In this document: positions 26,875-35,796 of the stretch, piece by piece
Layout of the letters: the number at the start of each line of letters is the position of its first letter
Position numbering within the stretch: the stretch's first letter is position 1
Assembly (NCBI RefSeq): GCF_001278845.1
Contig: NZ_CP012590.1
Location: forward strand, 3,410,001 to 3,474,000
Length of the DNA stretch: 64,000 bases
Source of the DNA: Actinomyces sp. oral taxon 414
Lineage (GTDB): Bacteria; Actinomycetota; Actinomycetes; Actinomycetales; Actinomycetaceae
Reading direction: 5' to 3'
The notes under the pieces: generated by a model
The model's database searches: none
Seen by the model: only the letters and a program-made list of their open reading frames with translations
Told to the model about the DNA's origin: nothing
Program-made: the position numbers and the translations under genes

Positions 26875-27060
26875 CTACCGGCATCCTCCTAGAGTTAGGA
26901 TGAAACCACCATAATTGAAGCACCCAGGCGCCCGTGCCGGCAGTTGATGCGCGACCACGGCCCGGTGCTCGACGACGGACGGCGACGCCGGGGCGGACAT
27001 CGGACACAGGAGCAGGGCGCCGCACAGGAGCAGGGCCGATGAGCGAAACGGAAGGACCAT
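26875..27060 (-). CDS. Small secreted peptide with C-terminal two-cysteine loop
   Basis: A 61-residue precursor not recognised from known families. A Sec signal peptide (SSALLLCGALLLCPMSAPAS, cleavage likely near residue 27) precedes a mature part of about 34 residues ending PGCFNYGGFILTLGGCR. The two cysteines, 12 residues apart, could close a disulfide loop. ATG 27060 has a strong ribosome site (GAAGGAG, six bases upstream), the best evidence that it is real. A TATACT -10-like box lies at 27132-27137. It lies 115 bp downstream of the histidine kinase gene; a pheromone or bacteriocin role is speculation. Confidence 0.6.
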   Translation of the reverse strand: MVLPFRSSALLLCGALLLCPMSAPASPSVVEHRAVVAHQLPARAPGCFNYGGFILTLGGCR

Positions 27061-27174
27061 GATTCTCCTTCGAAGAGGTTCCAACCACTGACAATCATGC
27101 ACCGCGCCGGACAGAAGGAGTATCCGACGAAAGTATAAAACCTCTACATCCTCCGAGAGACGGAGTGAGATACC

Positions 27175-28368
27175 TCATAGCGCTTCTTGGGCGGACTGTT
27201 CGGCCACCCGCTCCTGAAGCGGTATGGTGAAAAGCGATATCCACCTGTTGTCCTTCCGCCTTGACATGAAGGATCCGCCCAGCAATTCGATCCGACGACG
27301 CACCCCTTTCAGTCCCAGCCCCGAGCTGAGCGCCGTATCCGCCGCCGGGGGGTCGCCATCGATCGAGTTGGTGATCAGGCATCGGAGCACGGCGGCATCG
27401 ATCTCCAGGAAAACCGTAACATCTCCGGGGGAGGAGACATACTTGACCGCATTGCCGATGAGCTCCTCGAAGATCCTGGCGGCCTGCTGACGCGTCCCCG
27501 CAATAATATCCTCCCCCGCAAGAATATCTATACCCTCCACCTGAATCCGACTCCCTCGTTCCTCGAGCGAGCGGCGGGCCTCTTCGACAACCTCCTGAAC
27601 CGGTCGCGGCTCGGAAATACGGAGGGGGAGTCCTTCATCGCCATTGGATTCGCTGATCATGATCAGAGCCCTTCGCAGTTGTCCAACCGATCTGCGCACC
27701 TGGGTGATAATAGCGTCAAACTCGTGAACCGGAACCCCGTTGTCCGAGTGAGCGGTCTTCGCGTGCTGAGCGGCCATGACCGCATGGGTGAGATCCCGCA
27801 CCACGGTGTCGTGAAGCTCCGAAGTGATGAGACGGCGCTGACGCTCGAAGTTCTGCTCGCGTTGCCGCAGAAGGGAATCCGTCTGCTCACGATGGTAACG
27901 GATCGCTTCGCCGAGCACCATACAGGGCGATCCCACTAATACGGGCCAAGTTAAAGCAATGATCCAGGTGGAATCATATAATCCGAGCAGCAGCACTGCG
28001 CAGGAGAATGAGTACACCACATAACGGGGCAGGCCGCGAGTCAGGAGAATCGCAGCCACGACCCAGCAGGCGGACGGAGCGATCGCACCCACATCATACG
28101 GAACGACTTGCGCACCCCACGTGACAATGAAACTCGCGATCGCACCGGCAATCGGCAGGAAGGAGGTGAGGGGGAGGCACACCAGGGCGAGTGCGGTCGC
28201 AATGACCGCGGGCGCCTCCCGCGGAGTCGACGTGCTGGTGAATGAGATGAAGCCCAGGAACAGGGCGATGCCGACGTGCAGCAGGTGCGTACGACGAGTC
28301 GGCGCCCATGTCTCGAAGGCGCTGGCGCGGGAAGCGACGTGGAAACGGTTGAGGAGGTTGAGGAACAT
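27175..28368 (-). CDS. NarL-type sensor histidine kinase (HisKA_3)
   Basis: A 397-residue kinase with five or six membrane helices in the first 150 residues and almost no external sensor loops. HisKA_3 dimerisation segment: RRLITSELHDTVVRDLTHAV, His is the phosphorylation site. The HATPase domain shows IFEELIGNAVKYV and GLGLKGVRRRIELLGG. The start is uncertain; ATG 28368 is favoured, and ATG 28413 or 28455 would add a non-hydrophobic tail. It is divergent from its likely partner regulator at 28640 and sits next to the defensin operon. Confidence 0.85.
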   Translation of the reverse strand: MFLNLLNRFHVASRASAFETWAPTRRTHLLHVGIALFLGFISFTSTSTPREAPAVIATALALVCLPLTSFLPIAGAIASFIVTWGAQVVPYDVGAIAPSACWVVAAILLTRGLPRYVVYSFSCAVLLLGLYDSTWIIALTWPVLVGSPCMVLGEAIRYHREQTDSLLRQREQNFERQRRLITSELHDTVVRDLTHAVMAAQHAKTAHSDNGVPVHEFDAIITQVRRSVGQLRRALIMISESNGDEGLPLRISEPRPVQEVVEEARRSLEERGSRIQVEGIDILAGEDIIAGTRQQAARIFEELIGNAVKYVSSPGDVTVFLEIDAAVLRCLITNSIDGDPPAADTALSSGLGLKGVRRRIELLGGSFMSRRKDNRWISLFTIPLQERVAEQSAQEAL

Positions 28369-28639
28369 GGCAGCGGCTCTCACTGAGAAGCGGCAGGGCG
28401 AGTGATGTCCCATCAGTGGGAACGACCCCGGCTTCTCGGGGCGGCCCCGCCTCACGGATCGGCCGACCGTCCCCGACGGTCAGTAGGGTACCCCAACCCA
28501 CCCGGAACGGTGAAGGTGGACCAAAGTCCCAAACGTCGCTGGGGAGCGACGTCTCACGCAGTCCCAACCAGGCCGAGATCAGATGACCGTCCCATCGTCC
28601 CCCTGCCCCCGCACAACCGGACTCGCTAGGATCATCCCC
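28369..28639. promoter_or_regulatory. Divergent promoter region of the kinase/regulator pair
   Basis: 271 bp between the divergent starts of the kinase (28368) and regulator (28640). It contains no convincing gene; the AGGA at 28628-28631 serves the regulator. Autoregulation by the LuxR-type regulator would place its sites here. No palindrome is obvious by eye. Confidence 0.4.
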
Positions 28640-29320
28640 ATGTCTCTCGATACCGACCTCCCCCCTGACGGAGCGGATGAGCACCCTATTCGCGTGTCCA
28701 TTGTCGACGACGATTCATTCGCCTTGCGCATGCTGAGATCCTACCTGGATTCCTCACCGCGGATCGAAGTGCTCAGCACGTTCACATCGGCTTCGGATGC
28801 GCTCCCGTTCCTCAGACGGATGCGGCATGACGTACTCATCACGGACATGCGCATGCCCGGCATGGACGGCCTCGAACTCCTCACCCGGGTGAAAAAGGAA
28901 TCACCCGAAGTCGCCGTGATCGTACTGACCTCGTTCGATGACGACTCCACAATGCTGAACGCCCTCGCACAGCACGCCAGCGGCTTCCTCCTCAAGGACG
29001 CCTCACCCGACGAGGTGGTCCGCGCCGTCATCGCCGCGCACAGGGGCGGGACCACGATCTCACCGACCTCCACCTCGCGTCTGATATCCCAGCATCTGCG
29101 CCCGCCGCGGAGCGGGGCCGGACCGGACCTGACCGAGACGGAGGAGAAAGTCCTGAGCCTGCTGTGCGACGGCCTGTCCAATGCCGATATAGCTAAATCA
29201 CTCACCATCTCGGAATCCACGGTCAAAGTCCACATGTCGCACCTTCTGAAGAAGTACGGGGCATCCTCCCGGCTCGAACTCGTCGTCATGGTCTATAAGC
29301 GAGAGGGTCCCCCCTCCTGA
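28640..29320 (+). CDS. NarL/LuxR-type response regulator
   Basis: A 226-residue regulator. Receiver domain with acidic pair (VSIVDDDSFALRML), phosphoacceptor Asp in DVLITDMRMPGMDG, Thr in VIVLTSFDDDS and Lys in FLLKDASPDEV. C-terminal LuxR helix-turn-helix: NADIAKSLTISESTVKVHMS. ATG 28640 is preferred over an in-frame ATG at 28583 because AGGAT precedes it and the receiver begins right after. It is convergent with the defensin operon and is the nearest candidate for its control. Confidence 0.9.
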   Translation: MSLDTDLPPDGADEHPIRVSIVDDDSFALRMLRSYLDSSPRIEVLSTFTSASDALPFLRRMRHDVLITDMRMPGMDGLELLTRVKKESPEVAVIVLTSFDDDSTMLNALAQHASGFLLKDASPDEVVRAVIAAHRGGTTISPTSTSRLISQHLRPPRSGAGPDLTETEEKVLSLLCDGLSNADIAKSLTISESTVKVHMSHLLKKYGASSRLELVVMVYKREGPPS

Positions 29321-29364
29321 TCTCCTCCCGTCACGAAGAAGACGCCGATGACCCCGATGGCCCG

Positions 29365-29440
29365 GCGCCGCCCGCGTCCGGCCCGCTTGAGGCCGATCCT
29401 CCCGCCGATCAGGGCGACGAGGGGAAGACGCGGGCGGCGC
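29365..29440. terminator. Long inverted repeat between convergent genes
   Basis: GCGCCGCCCGCGTC (29365-29378) pairs perfectly with GACGCGGGCGGCGC (29427-29440) across a 48-nt loop. It lies between the plus-strand regulator and the minus-strand subtilisin, so it could stop transcription from both sides. No T-tract. Confidence 0.4.
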
Positions 29441-29521
29441 GGCGGGTGGGCCGCGGGACCACGCTGAAATAAGGGGATGAGGAGCGCACCCGATCCCGGC
29501 CCGATGACGGGCGGATCGGCG

Positions 29522-30817
29522 TCACTCGCGCGGGAGCCTGAGCGCCCCGTGACCGTACCAGGTGTTCGTCCCCGTCGACGTCGTCGCGCAGGGGAGTTTC
29601 GCGTTCTCAGCGGGGCACTGGACGGGGGACGCGAGTGCCGTCAGCTCCTGCCCCACCCGACTGGGGGGCACGCCCCGGGCCAGAAGGATCGCGGCGGCGG
29701 CCGCCACCTGCGGGGCCGCGTACGATGTCCCGCTCTCGTACCAGTAGTACCGGCACAGATCGACGCCCTCGGAGCAGTCCGACTGGGTTCCGGGGGCCAG
29801 GGGGGTCCCGTCATCGGCGAGCATCCCGAAATCTCTAAGGAGCTCTGCGGGGACTGTTGTGAGTATGGCGGAATCGAGGCCGTGGGGAGCATTGCCCTGG
29901 TCGTACCAGACGGGCTCGCCGCCGGGGGCCGCGATGTCAATGGCGGTTCCGACGTTCGAGTAGTCGGCGCGGACGCCGGACGCGTCCAGCGACCCGACCG
30001 TGATGACGTGCTCCGACTGCGCCGGCAGAGTGACGCAGCTGCCGTCGACGCTCCGCCCCCTGCTTCTCGCATGGCCCGCGCTGTAACCGTCCGTCGTGCC
30101 GCCGTCGAGGTCGTAGCTCTCGTTCCCGGCCGCCGCGACCATGACCACGCCCCTGTCGGAGGCGTACTGCAGGGCCGACTCGACCTTCGCGCGATCCTCC
30201 CGCTGCCGGGCCCGCTCCTCATCGGTGTCCCCCGGGGCGTTGTCGCAGTAGCGGAACCACGGATCGACCGTGAAGCTCATGACGAGGACGTCCAGGCCGG
30301 CGTCGGCGCCGTACCGGATCGCCCGGCTGACCGCGTCGGCGGAGAAGTAGCCGGAGGCGTCGCCGGCCTTCAGGCTGACAAGGTCCGCGCCGGGCGCCGC
30401 CCCGCCAATGCCGTGACCGTCGAGCGCCGCCGCGATAATGCCCGCGACCGCGGTGCCGTGACCGAGCAGGTCGCGGCCGGGATCGGTGCAGTACGGGTCC
30501 CGGCTGCACCGGTCCTCGACGAACGAGCGGCTGAGGGCGGCGTCGTAGGCGTCATCCAGGTCGGGATGGGTGGAGTCGATCCCGGTGTCAATGACCCCCA
30601 CGACTGCTCCCCTCCCGTCCCCCGACGAGGTGCCGCCCTCCTTCCAGGACAGGTACCACTGCTGCGGCCCGAGGGGGTCCGAGCCCGGGGACGGGTCGGC
30701 GGCCGAGGCCGTCGGGGGCGCGAGGATCGTCAGAGCCAGCGCGAGCACGACCGCGACGACCGCGCGACTCGCCCGTCCGCGGGCGGTCCCGGGGCCCTCA
30801 GGACCCCACATCCTCAC
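29522..30817 (-). CDS. Secreted subtilisin-like (S8) serine protease, last gene of the defensin operon
   Basis: A 431-residue protease with a signal peptide (RAVVAVVLALALTILAPPTA, cleavage after ASA) and an intact catalytic triad: Asp in VVGVIDTGIDSTHPDL, His in LLGHGTAVAGII, Ser in YESGTSYAAPQVAA, with oxyanion Asn in VAAAGNESYD. Several Cys residues suggest disulfides. No C-terminal membrane anchor, unlike mycosins. GTG 30817 overlaps the preceding stop as GTGA; ATG 30811 is also possible. Placed in the operon, it is a good candidate to remove the defensin leader outside the cell. Confidence 0.88.
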   Translation of the reverse strand: MRMWGPEGPGTARGRASRAVVAVVLALALTILAPPTASAADPSPGSDPLGPQQWYLSWKEGGTSSGDGRGAVVGVIDTGIDSTHPDLDDAYDAALSRSFVEDRCSRDPYCTDPGRDLLGHGTAVAGIIAAALDGHGIGGAAPGADLVSLKAGDASGYFSADAVSRAIRYGADAGLDVLVMSFTVDPWFRYCDNAPGDTDEERARQREDRAKVESALQYASDRGVVMVAAAGNESYDLDGGTTDGYSAGHARSRGRSVDGSCVTLPAQSEHVITVGSLDASGVRADYSNVGTAIDIAAPGGEPVWYDQGNAPHGLDSAILTTVPAELLRDFGMLADDGTPLAPGTQSDCSEGVDLCRYYWYESGTSYAAPQVAAAAAILLARGVPPSRVGQELTALASPVQCPAENAKLPCATTSTGTNTWYGHGALRLPRE

Positions 30818-31200
30818 CACCGCGCCACCTCCTCGTAGAGCTGGCGCACGGGCGCCGTCGTCAGCAGAACCGAGCCGTTGTGCTCGACCCAGGACAGGAA
30901 ACCCGCCTCCTCGCCGTAGGGCGCCCGCTCCCTGCCGACGACCAGGTCGACGCAGTGCCCCCGGCGCCGGGCGGCCAGGACAATGGCGGCGTCCTTCTCC
31001 ACATCGCCGGTGAGGGCGCCCCCCTCCTTGGCCAGCAGACCGCGCAGCTGAAGCAGCACGGCCTCGACCTGCTCGTCGGACTCCCGGACGTCCGGTTCCA
31101 CTCGGCGCGGAAGCCACTCGTCCATCCCTCCCTCGCGGGAGGACAGGACGGTTCGCACCGATTTCCTGAGGTCGCTGCGCATGGAACGGCTCATGATCAT
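30814..31200 (-). CDS. Lasso B2-like (transglutaminase-fold) protein, apparently degenerate
   Basis: A 128-residue protein. Its C-terminal half, AAIVLAARRRGHCVDLVVG then GFLSWVEHNGSVLL, aligns by eye with the LLRRRG...AHAWVE core of lasso-peptide B2 leader peptidases. The catalytic Cys that normally precedes the Arg-rich helix is absent (Gly-Asp-Val at that place) and the His of the HAWVE motif is Ser. A structural or leader-binding role is more likely than proteolysis. ATG 31200 overlaps the preceding stop as ATGA. The family call is inference. Confidence 0.5.
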   Translation of the reverse strand: MIMSRSMRSDLRKSVRTVLSSREGGMDEWLPRRVEPDVRESDEQVEAVLLQLRGLLAKEGGALTGDVEKDAAIVLAARRRGHCVDLVVGRERAPYGEEAGFLSWVEHNGSVLLTTAPVRQLYEEVARW

Positions 31201-33224
31201 GTCCCTTCTGTCTGGGTGGAGTCGGAGCGGCAGGAGGATCGCGAGCGCATCCACTCGTCCTCGAGGTCGCGGCGCTCCAGGATCGCCCGCCGCGACTCGA
31301 ATGAATGCCCCTCACCGGGGAACACGGCCAATGTGGCGTCCGCATCGCACAGGGCGAGGTTCTCATAGAGGGTCAGCGACTGCTGCGGCGTCGTGGCGGA
31401 GTTCTCGTCGGAATCCCCGCACGTGATCAGGAACGGGATCCCCCGATGCGCATGGGCCTCGGGGAGAACGGTCATGGCGCTGTACAGGTCGGGGGCGGAG
31501 GCCACGGTGCGATTGTCGTGCTCGAATCCCCCCGGCGTGGTGTACCTGTCATACGCTCCGCTCCGCAGCAGCACCCCGGTCGGCGAGGCCGCGCGGCGGA
31601 GCGCGGCCACGGCGGCCAGCGCCGCCCCGAAGCTGTGCCCGCCGAGGAAGGGCGCGGCGGACGACTCCGGAAGCTCCTCGGCGATGACGCCCAGAGCGGC
31701 GTCCCACGCCCGGCGCAGTTGCGCGAGGAGCTCCTCGACGTCCGCGTGCGACAGCGCCTCGTAATCGATGCCGACCCGCACCACCGGGCGCGAGGCCGCG
31801 TGGCACCACTCGACACCGCCGGGGCAGCGGGATCCGAGGTCGACGCCGGCCAATCCGATGAGTTGAATCGGCAGCGTCCGGGAGGAATCGAACCAGACCA
31901 GCGGGACGGCGCCCAGCACCGACTCGGTGAGGACGAGTTCGACGACATGCCCCGAAAGAACCCGGGTGGCGGTGAAGGCGGATCGCCCGGAGACGGGGTC
32001 GTCCGCCGTCGGGCACCAGAGGACGCGGTCCCGGGGGCAGGGCGCATCGGCGGCGGGATCGGAATCGGGATCGGGCTCGGGGCCGGGGTCGGGGGGAATC
32101 TCGGTGAGGGGGACCGGCGCGGGACCGGCGGCGGTCATGACCTCGACGCCGCCCGCGCCGTTACCGGGGCGAAGGCCCTCAATGACGCCGTCGGCCTCCC
32201 ACGAGCCGCCCTCCCACCGCAGGAGGCGCGGCCGTCCGCGCTCCACCCACGCGCCGCTCCGGCCGGGCACGCCCGTGTAGTGATCGACGCCGTCGTCGAC
32301 GACGGCGATAACCGATCCGTCCTCGACCGCGTAGGAGGTGGTCCTGTCCGCCAGCCGCTCGGTGTACACCGGCGTGGAGCGCCCATCGAGCACCCGGTTG
32401 GCGACCGAGCCCCGTGGAAGGTCGCCCACCGTCGAGACCCGCGGTGGGGCCTGCGCACCGGCCGGGGCGAGCAGGTGGTGGGCGACGTGGTCCTCGCGGA
32501 GGAAGGCGGCGAGTTCCTCCGGCGTCGCCGCCAGGCCGACGATGAGCGACTCCCCCGCGTCGAGGTGGACGACGGCGCCGGGGGGCAGGCCGGGAACGGG
32601 CGCGTCATCGAGCATGAGGGTGCACAGGGCGGAGAAGAAGAGGTCCTCCACCAGGGCCCGCGGCCACGGCTCGGCGTCGTCGCGGCGCAGGGGGACGGTG
32701 TGGCGGTGCCCGTGCTCCTGGCGGAGCCACACCGCGCGGTCTCCGAGCGACCACAGGCGAGCGCCTTCAAGGGCACTCGGTCGGAGTCCGAGCAGGGACC
32801 GCGTGCTCGTCCCCCACCGCGTCCGGTCAGCACCGGCCTCCCGGCACGAGTCGACGGCGACGCGGCCGTCGTCGTCCACATGGGCGAAGGCCCAGCCGCG
32901 CGCTCCGCGGGGAACGGGCGGGCCGGCGGCGCGATCCGTAAGGAGCGCGGGTTCCCCGGCCTCGACAACCCCCAGGTATCCGCACGGCACCATGGAGGGG
33001 ACGGTGTCGCCGCCGAGGCGGTCGTAGGCGACTGCCCGGTACCTGAGCAGGTCCATGCGGGCCCGGGGGAAGGTGCGGTGGGCGGGTGCCTCGAGCACGG
33101 CCCGCGCACCGCTGCCGGGGTGCACAAGCGTACGGATATGTACAGCGTTCAGGCCGCTTCGCAGCCGCCGGGGCGAAGGGTCCGCCGCCGGGGCCTCCCG
33201 GATTGTCCGGAGTTCTTGCGTCAT
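31197..33224 (-). CDS. S9 prolyl-oligopeptidase-like alpha/beta hydrolase of the defensin operon
   Basis: A 675-residue cytoplasmic protein (no signal peptide). A long N-terminal domain with repeated beta-rich segments (EDGSVIAVVDDGVD, RPRLLRWEGGSW) precedes a hydrolase domain from about residue 450. Nucleophile elbow AAPFLGGHSFGAALAA (Ser near 532), acidic loop TCGDSDENS, and catalytic His in FPGEGHSFESR: the triad looks complete. S9 relatives include oligopeptidases and lasso isopeptidases. It could trim or degrade the precursor. Coupled on both sides by 4-bp overlaps. Confidence 0.75.
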   Translation of the reverse strand: MTQELRTIREAPAADPSPRRLRSGLNAVHIRTLVHPGSGARAVLEAPAHRTFPRARMDLLRYRAVAYDRLGGDTVPSMVPCGYLGVVEAGEPALLTDRAAGPPVPRGARGWAFAHVDDDGRVAVDSCREAGADRTRWGTSTRSLLGLRPSALEGARLWSLGDRAVWLRQEHGHRHTVPLRRDDAEPWPRALVEDLFFSALCTLMLDDAPVPGLPPGAVVHLDAGESLIVGLAATPEELAAFLREDHVAHHLLAPAGAQAPPRVSTVGDLPRGSVANRVLDGRSTPVYTERLADRTTSYAVEDGSVIAVVDDGVDHYTGVPGRSGAWVERGRPRLLRWEGGSWEADGVIEGLRPGNGAGGVEVMTAAGPAPVPLTEIPPDPGPEPDPDSDPAADAPCPRDRVLWCPTADDPVSGRSAFTATRVLSGHVVELVLTESVLGAVPLVWFDSSRTLPIQLIGLAGVDLGSRCPGGVEWCHAASRPVVRVGIDYEALSHADVEELLAQLRRAWDAALGVIAEELPESSAAPFLGGHSFGAALAAVAALRRAASPTGVLLRSGAYDRYTTPGGFEHDNRTVASAPDLYSAMTVLPEAHAHRGIPFLITCGDSDENSATTPQQSLTLYENLALCDADATLAVFPGEGHSFESRRAILERRDLEDEWMRSRSSCRSDSTQTEGT

Positions 33225-35014
33225 GATGGCCGTCCTTCCGCCCCGGCCAGGGCGGGGGACCGGGGAGGGCGCGGCGACCGGAGGAATCGGGAGGAGCGGA
33301 GGGAGCGCATGGGCGTGAGCCGGCCGTCCTCCATGCGATAGCTGCGGTCAATGACCGGGATGAGTCGTGCGTCATGGGTCGTGAGCACAATACAGTGGTC
33401 GCGCCGCAGGTCGTTCAGAATCGCAATGAGCCGATCGGACGACTCGTCGTCGAGCGCGGCGGTGGGCTCGTCGAAAAGGAGGACGCACGGGTCGAGGGCG
33501 AGCATGCGCGCGATCGCCAGGCGGGCGCGCTCCCCGCCGCTGATGCGCATGCCGTGCTCGCCGAGCATGGTGCTCGTCCCCGAGCGCTCCCCGAGCTGCG
33601 ACAGATCGAGGCCCACCCTCTCGCAGAGCTCCTCGACCCGGGCCTCGTCGATGCCCGGTCTGACGAGCTCGAAGTTCTCCAGCAGAGTCCCGGAGCGGAA
33701 GAAGGCGTCCTGGGGGCAGAGCTGGACGATTCCGTTCCACGTCGCCGTGCCGGTGTCGGCGGGGGATATTCCGCCGAAGGTGATGCGGCCCCCCGTGGGG
33801 CGGTTCGCCCCCGCGATGAGGCTGAGCAGGGTCGATTTCCCGGAGCCGGACGGGCCCACGACGGCGACGATCTCCCCGGAGCGGGCGGTGAGGTTGACCG
33901 AATGGAGCAGCGTGGCCTCGCCCGTCTGGGAGGGAACCCTGTAGTCGACGTCCCGGACGATGAGCGCCCCGCCGATGAGGATGTCGGCGGGCACGCGCGG
34001 CTGCTCGTACCACTCCTCGTCCGACTCGAGGAACTCGTGGACCCGGGACAGCGCCGCCCAGGACGTGGCCAGGCCCGTGCGCATGCCCGAGGCGCCCAGG
34101 AGCGGCTCGTAGAGCTGGGGGGCCAGGGCGGCGAGGGCCGCCAGGGCGCCCACCGTCATCCTCCCCTCGATGACGTAGTACCCGCCGACGACGAGGATGA
34201 CGACGGTTCCCAGCGCCCCGATGAGGCTCAACGAGGAGGAGAAGATGCTGTTGACGGTGATCATGCGGGTGTAGGAGCGGCTGACCTCGGCGGCCGTCCG
34301 CTCCGCACGGCGCTGGTCCGAGGCGATGTCCGCGGCCGTGCGAGAGAAGAGGTGGCCGGTCACGCCGACGCGCTCGACGACGGTGCCGCTGAAGTCGGAC
34401 ATGGCTTCGAGCATGCGGTCGGTGGCCGCATTGAGACGCCGGGAGACTTTCTCGGTGGGCAGGACGAGGAGCAGGGCGAGGCCCAGCACGGTCAGGGTGA
34501 TGACGTAGGACCGGGTCCACATGACGCCGACGAGGACGCCCAGGCGGACGACGAGCCCGAAGCTCTGAGGCAGGACGCTCGAGACGAAGGACTGGGCCTG
34601 CCCGGTGTCATTGGTGATGCGCGAGAGCATGGCGCCGCCCGGAGCGGAGCCGACGGCGGACGACGGGAGTCGGGTGAGCTTGCCGAGCATGAGAACCCGG
34701 AGTCGCTCCTGGAAGCGCTGGCCGGTAGAGACGGTCATCTGCTGCACCGCCACGCCGACCGCCGCACCGGCGAGGGCTGCCGCCGCGGCCAGGAGACCCG
34801 GGATGACAATGGCCGACGTCGAGGCTCCGGGCCCCGCGCCGTCGATAATGCGCTGGAGCATGAGCGGCGAGACGGCGGTCAGGCCAGCCTGCGCGGCGTA
34901 CAGGAGGGAGACGACGACAATAGCGGGGGCCGTGGCGCGCAGCGCCCGTCCGGTGCTGGACGGCAGGAGGCTGCGCACCGTCATGGCCGGGGGACGAGGC
35001 GACGGGTCCGCCAT
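33221..35014 (-). CDS. ABC exporter (fused membrane and ATPase domains) for the defensin
   Basis: A 597-residue half-transporter. Six membrane helices lie in residues about 30-320 (SLLYAAQAGLTAVSPLMLQR opens TM1). ATPase: Walker A VVGPSGSGKSTLLSL, signature RISGGERARLAIARM, Walker B CVLLFDEPTAALDD, and H-loop LTTHDARL. There is no N-terminal C39 peptidase, so leader removal must be done by another protein. ATG 35014 has GGAGG nine bases upstream; ATG 34984 would make an ATGA overlap with the previous stop. Homodimer expected, similar to lasso D transporters. Confidence 0.87.
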   Translation of the reverse strand: MADPSPRPPAMTVRSLLPSSTGRALRATAPAIVVVSLLYAAQAGLTAVSPLMLQRIIDGAGPGASTSAIVIPGLLAAAAALAGAAVGVAVQQMTVSTGQRFQERLRVLMLGKLTRLPSSAVGSAPGGAMLSRITNDTGQAQSFVSSVLPQSFGLVVRLGVLVGVMWTRSYVITLTVLGLALLLVLPTEKVSRRLNAATDRMLEAMSDFSGTVVERVGVTGHLFSRTAADIASDQRRAERTAAEVSRSYTRMITVNSIFSSSLSLIGALGTVVILVVGGYYVIEGRMTVGALAALAALAPQLYEPLLGASGMRTGLATSWAALSRVHEFLESDEEWYEQPRVPADILIGGALIVRDVDYRVPSQTGEATLLHSVNLTARSGEIVAVVGPSGSGKSTLLSLIAGANRPTGGRITFGGISPADTGTATWNGIVQLCPQDAFFRSGTLLENFELVRPGIDEARVEELCERVGLDLSQLGERSGTSTMLGEHGMRISGGERARLAIARMLALDPCVLLFDEPTAALDDESSDRLIAILNDLRRDHCIVLTTHDARLIPVIDRSYRMEDGRLTPMRSLRSSRFLRSPRPPRSPALAGAEGRPS

Positions 35015-35784
35015 GACTGGAGCACCTCCCTGCACTCGCGCAGTCCGGACTCGACCCGCGCGCCGGTCGGGTCGCCGGTGGCGACGGAGACGACGGCGGG
35101 GTAGCCGGAGATCTCGACGCCCGCCTCGCGCAGGGAGGCGGCCTGTGCGGAGTCGCGATCGACCCATTGGATGGCGCCATCCAGCTCGGCGTCGTTGACC
35201 TCGTGCTTCTCCATGATCTTGAGCGCGGAGCAGGCGCTGCAGGTCGGGGAGAGCACGACGAGGAGGCGGTCGTAGTCCTCGCCCTCGCCGGCCCGTGTCG
35301 CGTGCGCCGCGCGCCGGCTGCCCCACAGCTGCGCGGCGAGCACGATGGCCGCCGCCAGCAGGACGGCCAGGGCGATGCGCCCCGGGCGGGGCGCGGCCGC
35401 GCTGCCGCCCACCAGGGCGACCAGCGCGAGGAGCGCGGAGGCGAGGGCGCAGCCGCCGATGTGGACGGGGCCCACCGTCATGCCGTCAATGCCGAAGCAG
35501 CCGCACTCCTGCCCCCTGAGCGTCGTGGCTCCGACCACGAAGGCGGCGTAGACGAGGGCTAGGACGAGGCAGGCCGGGCGGGCGCTCGGCAGCGCGAGCG
35601 CAATGGCGGCGGTGACGATCTCGACGGCGATGACGAATCCGCTCGACAGGTGGAGGCGGAGGAAGTTGGCCCCCTGGGGCCAGGCCAGGCGCGTGTGCGC
35701 GGCGGCCTGGATCTTGGCGCCCGCGGTCCCCAGGAGAATTCCCGCGGACGCGCCGATGAGCAGGGTGATGAGCAGAGCTGTCAT
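34981..35784 (-). CDS. MauE/DoxX-like membrane protein fused to a thioredoxin-like domain
   Basis: A 267-residue protein with four or five helices (residues about 1-170) of the MauE type, carrying a Cys pair in ATTLRGQECGCFGIDG, followed by a thioredoxin-like domain with the redox motif SPTCSACSALKIM (about 179-187) and a cis-Pro-like ISGYPAVV. MauE proteins support disulfide formation in methylamine dehydrogenase. Here it probably oxidises the six-cysteine defensin at the membrane. AAGGAG eight bases upstream of ATG 35784. Confidence 0.8.
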   Translation of the reverse strand: MTALLITLLIGASAGILLGTAGAKIQAAAHTRLAWPQGANFLRLHLSSGFVIAVEIVTAAIALALPSARPACLVLALVYAAFVVGATTLRGQECGCFGIDGMTVGPVHIGGCALASALLALVALVGGSAAAPRPGRIALAVLLAAAIVLAAQLWGSRRAAHATRAGEGEDYDRLLVVLSPTCSACSALKIMEKHEVNDAELDGAIQWVDRDSAQAASLREAGVEISGYPAVVSVATGDPTGARVESGLRECREVLQSWRTRRLVPRP

Positions 35785-35796
35785 GGTTGCGTCTCC

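Noticed and set aside
29522..30817. Mycosin (MycP) of the type VII secretion system
   Set aside because: It is a subtilisin with a signal peptide, but there is no C-terminal membrane anchor and it is translationally coupled to the defensin operon, not to secretion genes.
30814..31200. Active lasso B2 leader peptidase
   Set aside because: The catalytic Cys and the His of the HAW motif are not present at the expected places, so activity cannot be claimed.
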